Positions 1-7,747 of a DNA stretch of 10,713 bases are shown here, one piece after another (positions within the stretch are counted from its first letter, which is position 1; every line of letters starts with the position of its first letter). Origin of the DNA: Planctomycetales bacterium. Its GTDB lineage: Bacteria > Planctomycetota > Planctomycetia > Pirellulales > UBA7805. Below the pieces are notes generated by a model. It was not told the origin of the DNA. It searched no databases and was given only the letters and a program-made list of their open reading frames with translations. The position numbers and the translations under genes were made by a program. The stretch is taken from contig WVZU01000413.1 in assembly GCA_011772275.1 (NCBI GenBank), positions 1 to 10,713 on the forward strand, in the 5' to 3' direction.

Positions 1-37
1 TTGGTCGGTAGGAAGTCTTGGTCTGAGGATAGTACGA

Positions 38-1978
38 ATGGCTTGTCGAACGCGGTCTGCGATCATTCCGCTGGTAACCCTGGGCCTTGCCGGGGGGCTG
101 GCCCTGAGCCTTGGCTGTGGTGGTCAGCCGTCCCGCGATAACAAGCGGGCGGAGGCGGAGGCCGTCGTGAGTGCCAGCCAGACGGCTGGCGACTTCGAAA
201 CCTCAAAATCCGCTCCGCCGATCGAAGTCCAGCTGGATGGCCAAAGTTGGACGACCTCGCAGCCGGGACCGTTGGGGGATCCCCGTGCGGTCCGCGGCGG
301 GACCCTGAAGACCAGCATCCCGAACTGGCCAGCGACGTTGCGGATTTATGGGAAGGCCTCGAATACCTTTTTAAATTCCATCGTGGAGGGGATGTGTTAC
401 GAGTCGCTGTGTGCGTTTCATCCGGTCACTCTGGAAACGATTCCTCAGCTGGCCACGCACTGGCACATCTCGGACGACAAGATGACCTTTCGTTTCAAGC
501 TCAATCCCCGCGCCCGCTGGTCCGATGGCCAGCCGGTTACGACCGAGGACGTGCTGGCCACCTACGACCTGCTGATGGACGACACCTTGATTGCGCCGAT
601 GACGAAACAGAGCATGGCCAAAATGGAGCGTCCGAAAGTGATCGGGGAAGGCGAACTGGAGGTTCGCTGTGTGGAGAAAGACTGGCGGAATTTTATCGCG
701 ATTGCCGGGACCAGCATCCTGCCGGCTCATCAAATCGCCGGCCTGACCGGTGGCGAATTTTTGAAGACCTACAACTTTACCTACCCGGTCGGCTCAGGCC
801 CCTACCTGGTGCGCCCCAAAGATGTCAAAAAGGGCGAATCGATCACGCTCACCCGCCGCAACGATTGGTGGGCGGACGGCGAAGAATCTTCCCCAGGGGT
901 CTACAACATCGGCCGTATCCGGTTCGTCGTGGTTCGGGACCATCGGCTGGCCTTTGAAAAGGCCTGCAAGGGCGAGCTCGATTTTTATCCGGTTTACACG
1001 GCGAAGTGGTGGGTAGAGGACATCACGTCGCTGGAGGCGAACCAGAAAGGACACTTGATTCGCCAGAAAATCTATACTCGGAATCCAGAAGGCTTTCAGG
1101 GGATGGCTTTCAATATGCGGAATCCGCCCCTGGATGACGTGCGGGTTCGCAAGGCGCTGGCGCACCTCTACGACCGCCGCACCATGATCAGGGAGTTCGC
1201 CTACGACGAATATGCGCCGCTCAAGTCCTATTTTCCCAACAGCGACGGAGAGAACCGGGACAACGAAATGGTCGAATACGATCTGGCCACCGCTCAACAA
1301 CTCCTGGCCGCAGCGGGCTGGCAGGATCGTGATGGGGATGGATACCTGGTCAAAGAGGGCCAGCGCCTCACGCTGACGCTGCTGTATCGCGCCCAGGCGT
1401 TCGAAAAATACCTGACCACTTTTCAGCAGGCATGCAAAAAGGCGGGTGTGGAGATCAGCCTGAAGCTGGTCACGCCCGAAACGCACTGGAAAACCATGAT
1501 GGATCGCAAGTTCCAGATCGCCGGCATGGCCTGGGGAGCGATCATTTTTCCCAACCCGCGGGCCAATTGGGGCAGCCGGATGGCCGATGAGGTGGGCAGC
1601 AACAATATTACCGGCTTCAAGAGCGAAAAGGCGGACCAGATCATACGGCAATACGACGAGGAATTCGATTTGCAGCAGCGCAATCAGCTGCTGCAACAAC
1701 TGGACGCCGAAATTTTCGCTCAGCATCCCTACGCCCAGGACTGGTATATTCCCAGCCAAAGGATCCTGTACTGGAATAAATTCGGCATGCCGGAGGGGGG
1801 GCTGACCAAGTACGCGGACTGGCGGGGCGTTTTTTCGACCTGGTGGGTGGATCCAGCAAAGGAACAAAAACTGAAAGCAGCCCGTCAAACGGGTGACCCC
1901 CTGACGCCCATTCCCCCCTTGGAAGTCAAACACTGGATGGACAGTCCGCCGCCCGATGTGGCGGAGGCCGGTCGCTGA
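38..1978 (+). CDS. yejA: Lipoprotein peptide-binding protein of a Yej-type ABC importer (SBP family 5)
   Basis: This is the extracytoplasmic solute-binding component that captures peptides and delivers them to the permeases encoded next. The 646-residue protein starts with a basic end and a hydrophobic stretch (residues 8-25), then Cys27 preceded by S-L-G, a slightly irregular lipobox, so it is probably a membrane-anchored lipoprotein. A low-complexity linker runs to about residue 80. The family 5 fold follows, with RGGTLK at 86-91, WSDGQPVTTEDV at 161-172, VGSGPY at 251-256, FQGMAFNMR at 353-361 and DVRVRKAL at 367-374. The stretch around VYNIGRIRF (289-296) and GFQGMAFN resembles YejA more than DppA, from memory. 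A DRDGDG segment (430-435) is common in this family. The N- and C-terminal extensions make it longer than a typical 530-residue DppA. A GAGG ribosome site lies about 9 nt before the ATG. The peptide substrate cannot be read from sequence. Confidence 0.9.
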   Translation: MACRTRSAIIPLVTLGLAGGLALSLGCGGQPSRDNKRAEAEAVVSASQTAGDFETSKSAPPIEVQLDGQSWTTSQPGPLGDPRAVRGGTLKTSIPNWPATLRIYGKASNTFLNSIVEGMCYESLCAFHPVTLETIPQLATHWHISDDKMTFRFKLNPRARWSDGQPVTTEDVLATYDLLMDDTLIAPMTKQSMAKMERPKVIGEGELEVRCVEKDWRNFIAIAGTSILPAHQIAGLTGGEFLKTYNFTYPVGSGPYLVRPKDVKKGESITLTRRNDWWADGEESSPGVYNIGRIRFVVVRDHRLAFEKACKGELDFYPVYTAKWWVEDITSLEANQKGHLIRQKIYTRNPEGFQGMAFNMRNPPLDDVRVRKALAHLYDRRTMIREFAYDEYAPLKSYFPNSDGENRDNEMVEYDLATAQQLLAAAGWQDRDGDGYLVKEGQRLTLTLLYRAQAFEKYLTTFQQACKKAGVEISLKLVTPETHWKTMMDRKFQIAGMAWGAIIFPNPRANWGSRMADEVGSNNITGFKSEKADQIIRQYDEEFDLQQRNQLLQQLDAEIFAQHPYAQDWYIPSQRILYWNKFGMPEGGLTKYADWRGVFSTWWVDPAKEQKLKAARQTGDPLTPIPPLEVKHWMDSPPPDVAEAGR

Positions 1979-2023
1979 CCCCTGCCGTGCTGGCGCGCCT
2001 GTTCCGGTGAAGACCCTCCTCAA

Positions 2024-3124
2024 ATGACCGCATACTTCGTCCGCCGCCTGCTGCTGATCATTCCCACCTTTGTCGGCGTGACGATCATCGCGTTCTTTAT
2101 TACCCGGATGGTGCCGGGAGGTCCGCTGGAACGCGAGATCATGCAGATGCGCCACGCCATGGCAACACAGGGTGGGTCCGGGACGCAGACGCTGGAAACC
2201 GAAATTACCGATGACCTGTTGGACGAACTGAAACGGACCTTTGGTCTGGACAAGCCGTGGTACGTGGCCTACGTCTTGTGGCTGAAAAACCTGGCCACGC
2301 TGAACCTGGGGGACTCCTACGAGACGGGTGAACCGGTCTGGGAGCGGGTGATCGAGCGGTTTCCGATCAGTATCTCTTTCGGATTGACCGGCTTCCTGCT
2401 GGCCTACCTGGTCTGCATCCCCCTGGGGATCGCCAAGGCCCTCCGCCATGGACACCCGTTTGATTACATCAGTTCCGCAATTGTCTTCATCGGCTACTCC
2501 ATACCGGGGTGGGCCATGGGCATCCTCCTGCTGCTCTTTTTTGCCAGCGGACGCTATGTGGACCTGTTTCCGCTGGGTGGTATCAAGAGTGACAGTTACG
2601 AGACTTTGCCATGGCTGGCCAGGCAAATCCAGGATCCCCAAGCGGCGGCGGACGATTTTGGCGACTTTGATTGGTCGTACCTCTCACCGGCCGCCAAGGC
2701 GATCGATCGCGTGTGGCACATGTTGCTGCCAGTCTTCTGCTACATGATGGGCTCGTTCGCGGCCCTCACGGTGCTGACCAAAAACTCGCTGATGGAGAAC
2801 CTGGGACAGGATTATGTCCGCACCGCTTTTGCCAAAGGATTGGCTCCGCGGCGGGTGATATTCCTGCACACCTTGCGCAATTCGCTGATCCCCCTGGCCA
2901 CCGGACTGGGACATGCCTTGGGACTGCTGATGGCGGGGTCCTACCTGATCGAACTGGTGTTCAACATCGACGGCTTGGGACTCTTGGGCTTCACCGCGAT
3001 TACGGGACGGGACTACGCGGTCGTCATGGGAGTTTTGGCCATTAATACCCTCCTGCTGCTGTTTGGCAATATTATGTCCGACGTGCTTTACGCCTTGATC
3101 GATCCACGGATTCGTTTTGAATGA
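2024..3124 (+). CDS. yejB: ABC peptide importer permease, YejB-like
   Basis: This is one of the two inner-membrane subunits that form the peptide channel. It has 366 residues, close to E. coli YejB (about 364). The first membrane helix is at residues 8-28, followed by the usual periplasmic loop. Further helices lie near 116-138, 150-174, 232-252, 285-310 and 333-353. The EAA coupling loop that docks on the ATPase is at about 263-290 (DYVRTAFAKGL, then LRNSLIP). The LTKNS segment at 251-255, the GLGLLGF-TAITGRDYAV stretch and the DPRIRFE ending match YejB as I remember it. A loop of about 50 residues (178-230) between helices is also a Yej-type trait. The gene begins 45 bp after the binding-protein gene; no strong ribosome site is visible before its ATG. 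The family call is firm. The Yej rather than Dpp assignment rests on remembered motifs. Confidence 0.9.
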   Translation: MTAYFVRRLLLIIPTFVGVTIIAFFITRMVPGGPLEREIMQMRHAMATQGGSGTQTLETEITDDLLDELKRTFGLDKPWYVAYVLWLKNLATLNLGDSYETGEPVWERVIERFPISISFGLTGFLLAYLVCIPLGIAKALRHGHPFDYISSAIVFIGYSIPGWAMGILLLLFFASGRYVDLFPLGGIKSDSYETLPWLARQIQDPQAAADDFGDFDWSYLSPAAKAIDRVWHMLLPVFCYMMGSFAALTVLTKNSLMENLGQDYVRTAFAKGLAPRRVIFLHTLRNSLIPLATGLGHALGLLMAGSYLIELVFNIDGLGLLGFTAITGRDYAVVMGVLAINTLLLLFGNIMSDVLYALIDPRIRFE

Positions 3125-3138
3125 GGTTTTTTTAAGCC

Positions 3139-3162
3139 GAGCTAGAAGTGCTCTTTTTTTTT
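3139..3162 (+). terminator. Weak hairpin with T9 run between the two permease genes
   Basis: GAGC (3139-3142) pairs with GCTC (3150-3153) around a 7-nt loop and is followed by nine T. An earlier T8 tract lies at 3126-3133. The stem is only 4 bp, so this would at most be a partial terminator that lowers expression of the distal permease and ATPase genes. It may be no more than an AT-rich spacer in the 116-bp gap. Confidence 0.25.
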
Positions 3163-3240
3163 GGGGTGAGCCGCCGTAGGGGGGCTTAGTCATTCCGTTC
3201 GGCTCCAGGTTTTTTCAGCTGCCTGGACAGGGGCCAGGGA

Positions 3241-4386
3241 ATGCCGAACGATCGTTCACCAGTTTCTGGAGATACAACCGTGCCGGCCGCCAAATCGAGA
3301 TCCTTGCTGCAGCTGCGCTTGCAGCGATTTCGTCGTATCAAGCGGGGGTATTACAGCTTTTTGGTGCTCATCGGGGCTTACGCTTTTTCTTTTCTCTTGC
3401 CGCTGGTCATGGGCAATCGTGCGCTGCTGGTCCGCTATGACGGCGCCTGGTATTTCCCCATGTTGCGCTCGTACGCCTACGATACCTTCGGCCTGGGATC
3501 CAGCCACATCATTCCGGCCGGCGAACTGGGACAGACAGAGATTGATGGCCAAGCCGTCCCGCTGGGCGCGGAGGTCGATTACCGCGCGCTGCAACGGCAA
3601 TTCGCGGCGGACCAGAGCGGCGATTGGGTCGTGATGCCGTTTTTTCCGTGGAGCCCCTATGAGAAGATCGAACAGACTGGCACCCCGCCGGCGCCACCCA
3701 TGCCGGGTCATTGGATGGGTACCGACACGGCCGGCCGCGACGTTTTTATTCGCCTGGCTTACGGATACCGGGTCTCGATAACCTTCGCCCTGGTGGTCGT
3801 GCTGGTCGCCTACTCGATCGGGACCCTCGTGGGCGCCTTTTTGGGATACTTCGGCCGCTGGCTGGACATGATCGGCCTGCGATTGGTGGAAATCTGGAGC
3901 GCCGTGCCATTCTTGTATACGGTCATGATCCTGGCGGCACTGTTCAAGCCGAACTTTGCCATCCTGGTGGGCATCCTCTCCCTCTTTGGCTGGATGACGA
4001 TCACCTACTACGTGCGGGGCGAGTTCTACCGGGAAAAAGCCAAGGATTACGTGCAGGCCGCCATCGCTGTGGGCGAACCCCACGCGGCGATCATGGTCAA
4101 GCATATCCTGCCCAATGCGTTGACACCCATTATCGCCTTCGCACCCTTTGCCATCGTAGGAACCATCGGCGCCCTGGTTTCGCTCGATTTCCTCGGCTTC
4201 GGTTTGCCGGCACCCACGCCCAGCTGGGGCGAATTGTTGCGGCAAGCGAAAGACAGCGGCTTTACCAAGTGGCACCTGGTCGTGTTTCCCCTGGGCATGC
4301 TGTTTGTCACTCTGCAGCTGATCGTATTCATCGGCGAAGCCGTGCGCGAGGCGTTTGATCCGAAAGTCTACAGCAGGTTGCGTTGA
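3241..4386 (+). CDS. yejE: ABC peptide importer permease, YejE-like
   Basis: This is the second inner-membrane permease subunit of the importer. It has 381 residues. A cytoplasmic basic N-terminus (20-36) leads into a first helix at about 38-58. A long periplasmic segment follows (59-155) with LLVRYDGAWYFP at 62-73, a pattern I recall as diagnostic of YejE. The DppC/OppC hallmark HWMGTDTAGRDVF is at 157-169. Helices follow near 178-204, 222-236, 240-256, 295-316 and 347-365. The EAA loop lies at about 269-295 (DYVQAAIAVGE, HILPNALTP). The ending FIGEAVREAFDP (363-374) again matches YejE. It is about 40 residues longer than E. coli YejE, mainly in the periplasmic segment and tail. The start is the ATG at 3241 with a purine-rich AGGGG about 9 nt upstream. 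Its stop overlaps the next start, which indicates translational coupling. Confidence 0.9.
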   Translation: MPNDRSPVSGDTTVPAAKSRSLLQLRLQRFRRIKRGYYSFLVLIGAYAFSFLLPLVMGNRALLVRYDGAWYFPMLRSYAYDTFGLGSSHIIPAGELGQTEIDGQAVPLGAEVDYRALQRQFAADQSGDWVVMPFFPWSPYEKIEQTGTPPAPPMPGHWMGTDTAGRDVFIRLAYGYRVSITFALVVVLVAYSIGTLVGAFLGYFGRWLDMIGLRLVEIWSAVPFLYTVMILAALFKPNFAILVGILSLFGWMTITYYVRGEFYREKAKDYVQAAIAVGEPHAAIMVKHILPNALTPIIAFAPFAIVGTIGALVSLDFLGFGLPAPTPSWGELLRQAKDSGFTKWHLVVFPLGMLFVTLQLIVFIGEAVREAFDPKVYSRLR

Positions 4387-5408
4387 TGGCCATGGGAAAA
4401 GACAACACGTCCGCGGGAAGCGACAAGCCAGCGGGAACGCTGCTGGAAGTCCGCGACCTGAAGACCTATTTTCGCGTCGAAGGTGGCGTCGCCAAGGCGG
4501 TGGATGGCGTGTCTTTCAAGGTCTTTCCAGGCGAAGTGCTGGGTATCGTCGGCGAATCGGGCTCCGGCAAGAGCGTCACCGCCTTGTCCGTCCTGCGGCT
4601 GGTCCCCGAACCGCCCGGATTCAACGCCGGAGGCCAGGTCATCTACGAAGGCGAAGATCTGCTGAAAAAGTCCTACCCGGAGATGTGGCAGATCCGCGGC
4701 AACGAAATGGCCATGATCTTTCAAGAGCCCATGACGGCCCTGAATCCCGTTTTTACCGTCGGGTTCCAGATCATCGAAACCTTGCGGACCCACAATCCGC
4801 AGATCAGCAAACAGGAGGCGTACCAGCGAGCTGTCGAAATGCTGGTCCGCGTGAAAATTCCCGACGCCGCTCAGCGCATGAAACAGTTCCCCCACCAGTT
4901 CTCCGGTGGCATGCGGCAGCGGGCCATGATTGCCATGGCCCTCTGCTGCAATCCACAATTGCTGATCGCCGACGAACCGACCACGGCACTGGATGTCACC
5001 ACGCAAGCACAAATTCTGGACCTCATGCTGGAACTGAAGGATCAGCACGAAGGAGGAGCCATCATTCTTATCACTCACGATCTGGCCGTCGTGGCGGAAA
5101 CCTGCGATCGAGTGATTGTCATGTACGGCGGCAAAGTCCAGGAAGTCGGGACCGTCCAACAGATTTTTCGCCAGCCCCAGCATCCCTACACCCAAGGCCT
5201 GTTGAACTCCCTGCCCTCCCTGCAAGCCAAGACCGTGCAGCGGCTGCACACCATTCCCGGCAACGTCCCGTCCATTATGGATTTGCCCAGCGGCTGTAAA
5301 TTCTGTACCCGCTGTGAGGCCGTCATCGACCGCTGTCACCAGGAAGAACCCCTCCTCCATGACGTCGGTCATGGTCATCAGGTTCGCTGTCATCTGGTTG
5401 AAACCTGA
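4386..5408 (+). CDS. oppD: ABC peptide importer ATPase, OppD/DppD type
   Basis: This cytoplasmic ATPase powers the importer. From the ATG at 4386 it has 340 residues, normal for a single OppD/DppD subunit. All nucleotide-binding motifs are intact: Walker A GESGSGKS (56-63), Q-loop Q113, signature FSGGMRQR (172-179), Walker B LLIADEP (192-198) and H-loop His231. The C-terminal part (about 262-340) is the oligopeptide-transporter tail. It holds five cysteines (304, 307, 310, 317 and 335), the first four spaced CxxCxxC-x6-C. The start overlaps the upstream stop as TGATG. An ATG two codons later is possible, and a TTG one codon earlier is less likely. It corresponds to the first half of E. coli YejF, which is a fused double ATPase. 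No partner ATPase gene follows, so the second nucleotide-binding site must come from elsewhere or from a homodimer. The symbol denotes the family, not proven orthology. Confidence 0.92.
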   Translation: MAMGKDNTSAGSDKPAGTLLEVRDLKTYFRVEGGVAKAVDGVSFKVFPGEVLGIVGESGSGKSVTALSVLRLVPEPPGFNAGGQVIYEGEDLLKKSYPEMWQIRGNEMAMIFQEPMTALNPVFTVGFQIIETLRTHNPQISKQEAYQRAVEMLVRVKIPDAAQRMKQFPHQFSGGMRQRAMIAMALCCNPQLLIADEPTTALDVTTQAQILDLMLELKDQHEGGAIILITHDLAVVAETCDRVIVMYGGKVQEVGTVQQIFRQPQHPYTQGLLNSLPSLQAKTVQRLHTIPGNVPSIMDLPSGCKFCTRCEAVIDRCHQEEPLLHDVGHGHQVRCHLVET

Positions 5409-5753
5409 ACCCCCTCCGCTCCCCTCCTGAATACACCCCCACAATCAGGAAAGCGATCTGAGGCTGCGGTGTTCTGCGGGTATATCCAGCCGGACCGGCT
5501 CCACCCGCCGCAACGCGGCGACAGGAAACAGCCTGGGGCGCCAGCCCCAGGAATCGCCACCCCGGAATGGATTCCGACCTGGCCAACGCAGCTGGGGCCG
5601 GAAACGAACCGGGGCCCCCTTTCACAGGCTCCGGCCCGGTAGCGACGCCGATGTGGCTGGTCACCCCGGCACGGGTGGGGTAATTTGATGGCGGGCGCGA
5701 ACCGCCGCCCAGCAACATCCGCCAGGATTCCTATCGACCCAGAGATCGCAGTT
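5409..5753. other. Gene-free intergenic stretch with GC-rich hairpins
   Basis: No convincing gene is seen in these 345 bp between the transporter operon and the CBS pair. The stretch holds a perfect 8-bp hairpin (5532-5551), a GC-rich fold GGGGCC/GGCCCC (5594-5599 with 5613-5618) and a CACCC/GGGTG hairpin (5662-5677). The frame of the first CBS gene stays open upstream to a TTG at 5685 and an ATG at 5688, but that stretch reads as arginine/alanine-rich non-domain sequence. No clear terminator for the transporter operon and no clear promoter for the CBS genes was recognised. Confidence 0.5.
5532..5551. repeat. Intergenic palindrome, CCTGGGGC stem
   Basis: CCTGGGGC (5532-5539) and GCCCCAGG (5544-5551) form a perfect 8-bp inverted repeat around the loop GCCA. 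There is no T-run, so it is not an intrinsic terminator. Similar CTGGGGC palindromes are, from memory, common between genes in planctomycete genomes. Copy number here cannot be checked from one window. Confidence 0.55.
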
Positions 5754-6224
5754 ATGGGCCTACAAGAAAACATCCAAAAAGAACCGGTCAGCCAGCTGGC
5801 GCTGCGCGAACCGGTGACGGCCGAGCGGGGTACGACGCTGCGCGAGGCAATTGCGAAAATGCGCGAAAAGAAACTTGGTTGCACCGTGGTTGTCGACCCG
5901 GACCGCAAGCCCATCGGGATGTTCACCGAAAGTATGCTTACGCAACTTCTGGCGCAGAACGCCGTGAGCCTCGACCATCCGATTGAACAGCATATGGCCG
6001 AACAGTGGCCGTGGGTGCGGTTGACCGACCCGATTGCGGATGTGCTGGAAGCGATGGAACTGAAGAATGTCCGCTTCCTGTGCGTGGTGGACCAGCAAGA
6101 CCGGCTGGTCGGGTTGACCGGCCAGAAAGGCCTGATGGAATACGTCGCCGATCACTTTCCGGGCCAGGTCATGGTGCAACGCATTGGCGGCAAGCCGTAT
6201 CCGCAGGACCGTGAAGGAGCCTGA
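5754..6224 (+). CDS. Small CBS-domain pair protein, first of two
   Basis: This 156-residue protein consists almost entirely of two CBS domains, about residues 14-72 and 79-137. CBS pairs usually fold as a Bateman module that binds adenosine nucleotides such as AMP, ATP or SAM. No catalytic domain is attached, so it is probably a free-standing ligand sensor or an adaptor. The repeats show the expected pattern: TTLREAIAKMREKKLGCTVVVD with GMFTE in the first, and DPIADVLEAMELKNVRFLCVVD with LVGLTGQ in the second. I chose the ATG at 5754 (MGLQEN) because domain-like sequence begins there; TTG 5685 or ATG 5688 would add about 22 unrelated residues. The ribosome site is weak (GAGA). The next CBS gene starts 2 bp after its stop, so the two are surely co-expressed and may form a hetero-dimer. 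Confidence 0.82.
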   Translation: MGLQENIQKEPVSQLALREPVTAERGTTLREAIAKMREKKLGCTVVVDPDRKPIGMFTESMLTQLLAQNAVSLDHPIEQHMAEQWPWVRLTDPIADVLEAMELKNVRFLCVVDQQDRLVGLTGQKGLMEYVADHFPGQVMVQRIGGKPYPQDREGA

Positions 6225-6226
6225 TT

Positions 6227-6712
6227 ATGTCCGACTCACAATTTCCATCGCCAGAAGACTTTCAAGACCCGTTGGAAAATTACGAGCCGAAAACTTATGA
6301 GGATCCGTTGGAACAAGCGTTGGCCGAGGAGACCGTATCTGCCATCCGCCACGAACCTTACGTCCGCATTCCTCCCGACACGCCCGTGCAGGCCGCCGTG
6401 GAAAAACTGGCTGGCTTGCACGTGGCCTGCCTGCTGGTCGAACAGGAAGGCAAGCTGGTCGGCGTCTTTTCCGATCGCGATGTTCTCAGCCGGGTCGCTG
6501 AGGAATATGATCAGCTGAAGGATCAACCGGTCAGCGAGGTGATGACCAACAACCCGATTTACGTCTACGAAACCGACTCCCCTGCCGCCGCCTTGGCTGT
6601 TATGGCCGTGGCCGGTTATCGGCATGTGCCCGTCTTGAACCTGGACGATCAGCTGGTGGGCATCGTCAGCCCCCAACGCGTCACCGCGTTTTTGCACAGG
6701 TACTTTGCATGA
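6227..6712 (+). CDS. Small CBS-domain pair protein, second of two
   Basis: This 161-residue protein has an acidic, probably disordered N-terminus (1-32, rich in D, E and P) and two CBS domains at about 36-95 and 103-159. The first contains VEQEGKLVGVFSDRDVL, the classic end of a CBS repeat, where the Asp of SDRD often contacts ribose. The second contains VMTNNPIYVYETDS and YRHVPVLNLDDQLVGIVS. It is closer to textbook CBS proteins than its upstream partner. A GGAG ribosome site sits about 9 nt before the ATG, inside the end of the upstream gene, and the intergenic gap is only 2 bp. Its role is likely ligand sensing with the partner; the regulated target is not visible in this window. The protein has no signal peptide and should be cytoplasmic. 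Confidence 0.88.
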   Translation: MSDSQFPSPEDFQDPLENYEPKTYEDPLEQALAEETVSAIRHEPYVRIPPDTPVQAAVEKLAGLHVACLLVEQEGKLVGVFSDRDVLSRVAEEYDQLKDQPVSEVMTNNPIYVYETDSPAAALAVMAVAGYRHVPVLNLDDQLVGIVSPQRVTAFLHRYFA

Positions 6713-6801
6713 CCGTGGCTGGGCATTCCAGTCCTGCAGCAATTCAGCGGTTTGTCGCGGCTGCGGATCGGCACGGATGGTGGCCCCCACCGGCCTCTCT
6801 G

Positions 6802-6853
6802 CAGCCTGAACGCGCAGCCTGAACGCGCAGCCTGAACGAACAGCCTGAACGAG
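6802..6853. repeat. 13-bp tandem repeat, four copies
   Basis: The unit CAGCCTGAACGCG occurs four times head to tail at 6802, 6815, 6828 and 6841. Copies 1 and 2 are identical. Copies 3 and 4 differ only in the last one or two bases (GAA and GAG). The array lies in the 195-bp gap between the CBS pair and the redoxin gene, about 55 bp before the redoxin start. It could be slippage-derived or act as repeated binding sites upstream of the redoxin; the sequence does not decide. Confidence 0.9.
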
Positions 6854-6907
6854 GGCCAGGACCAATGGGGTGGCCAACCCAGCCTGCGGCGGCGGATAAT
6901 TCATCTC

Positions 6908-7720
6908 ATGAATGCAGCTAACTTAAATGGTCCGGAGACGGTCCGGGGTGCGGCACGCGGCTGGAACCACCCCGTCTGGTTGGGATTTGTGCTGGTCGTC
7001 GTTGGGGCGACCAGTTACTTTCTGGTATTTGTCCGGTATCCGCTACTGCGGGACTTTCCCTGGTTGAACCTGCCGCTGGTCCTGGCGGGTCTGCTCCTCG
7101 TGGCCTGGGGTGTGCGGCGTGCATTCGACCAGGGTCGGACTTTGGGGGCCAAGATCGCGGCCGCCCTTGCGCTGCTTTTTTCCCTGGCCCTGACGGGCCT
7201 GTTCACGACCTATATCTTCTACCTTTCCTATCAACTGCCCGCAGATCGCGGTGTGGCGCAGATCCAAACGGTCGCTGCCGAGTTCGCTTTGCAAGACCAA
7301 AACCAGCACACGGTCCGGCTGAGTGACTATCGCGGCCAAAAGGTCGTGCTGGTTTTTTATCGAGGTTTCTGGTGACCCTTCTGTGTTTCCGAACTGCAAG
7401 GTTTGCAGTCACGCTATGACGAAATCAAAGCGCTGGATGCGGAAGTCCTGGGCATCAGTGCCGACACCCCCACAGAAAACCAAGACTTTTCTCAGGCGGC
7501 AAAGATCGAATTTCCTTTGCTGTCCGATCAAGATGGCCAGGCCATGGACGCGTTCGGACTGCGCCATTCGGGCGCCAGTCTGGACGGCGGCGATATCGCC
7601 CGACCCGCCGTATTCCTTGTCGACCGGGAAGGAAAAATTGCCTGGCGGATGCTGACCCCAAACTTGCGGGTCCGCGTGCGTCCCGAGACGGTAGTCGCCC
7701 AGCTGGCACAGATGCACTGA
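6908..7720 (+). CDS. Membrane-anchored redoxin selenoprotein with in-frame UGA (UxxC)
   Basis: This is a peroxiredoxin/AhpC-TSA-like redoxin of 270 residues if the TGA at 7373-7375 is read as selenocysteine 156. Before it the protein reads VVLVFYRGFW and after it PFCVSEL, so the family motif FYRGxWCPxC becomes W-U-P-F-C with Cys159 as resolving partner. The reading frame is unchanged across the TGA and no other stop interrupts it. Three hydrophobic helices (about 23-42, 53-69, 83-107) come first. The Arg/Lys-rich loop at 70-82 and basic N-terminus suggest N-in topology, putting the redoxin domain (about 118-270) outside the cytoplasm. Downstream fold elements are GISADTP, the FPLLSDQDG stretch and PAVFLVDREGKIAWRM. 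A stem-loop suited to SECIS function follows the TGA. Ordinary gene callers would split it at 7375 and restart at the TTG at 7403. The ribosome site is weak (GGCGG). The alternative is a nonsense mutation or read error. Confidence 0.82.
7393..7409 (+). promoter_or_regulatory. Candidate bacterial SECIS element
   Basis: ACTGCAA (7393-7399) pairs perfectly with TTGCAGT (7403-7409) around the loop GGT, giving a 7-bp stem. The loop starts with G and lies 24 nt after the TGA at 7373-7375. Known bacterial SECIS elements have a loop with G in the first two positions about 16-37 nt after UGA, so spacing and loop both fit. A lower helix is possible (GTG 7383-7385 with CAC 7410-7412) across a 7-nt bulge. 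It would recruit SelB with Sec-tRNA. The stem lies inside coding sequence for ELQGLQS. Confidence 0.7.
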
Positions 7721-7747
7721 ACCATGGACGACCGGCCTCTCCCCCAT

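Noticed and set aside
794..2641. A 615-codon open frame on the minus strand
   Set aside because: It lies antisense to the binding-protein and permease genes, which have clear family motifs. Its translation is Q, G, H and D rich with no domain pattern. It is a GC-driven shadow frame.
5685..5753. An N-terminal extension of the first CBS protein from TTG 5685 or ATG 5688
   Set aside because: The extra residues are low-complexity and outside the CBS fold. The evidence for ATG 5754 is only moderate because its ribosome site is weak.
6908..7375. The redoxin gene as a pseudogene or as a three-helix membrane protein ending at 7375
   Set aside because: The stop is the first Cys codon position of a conserved redox motif, the frame continues intact, and a SECIS-like hairpin is correctly placed. 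A nonsense mutation remains possible but explains less.
7403..7720. A separate 105-residue redoxin gene beginning at a TTG
   Set aside because: It would lack the active-site motif and first strands of the fold, has no ribosome site of note, and is in frame with the upstream gene. It is the second half of the read-through protein.
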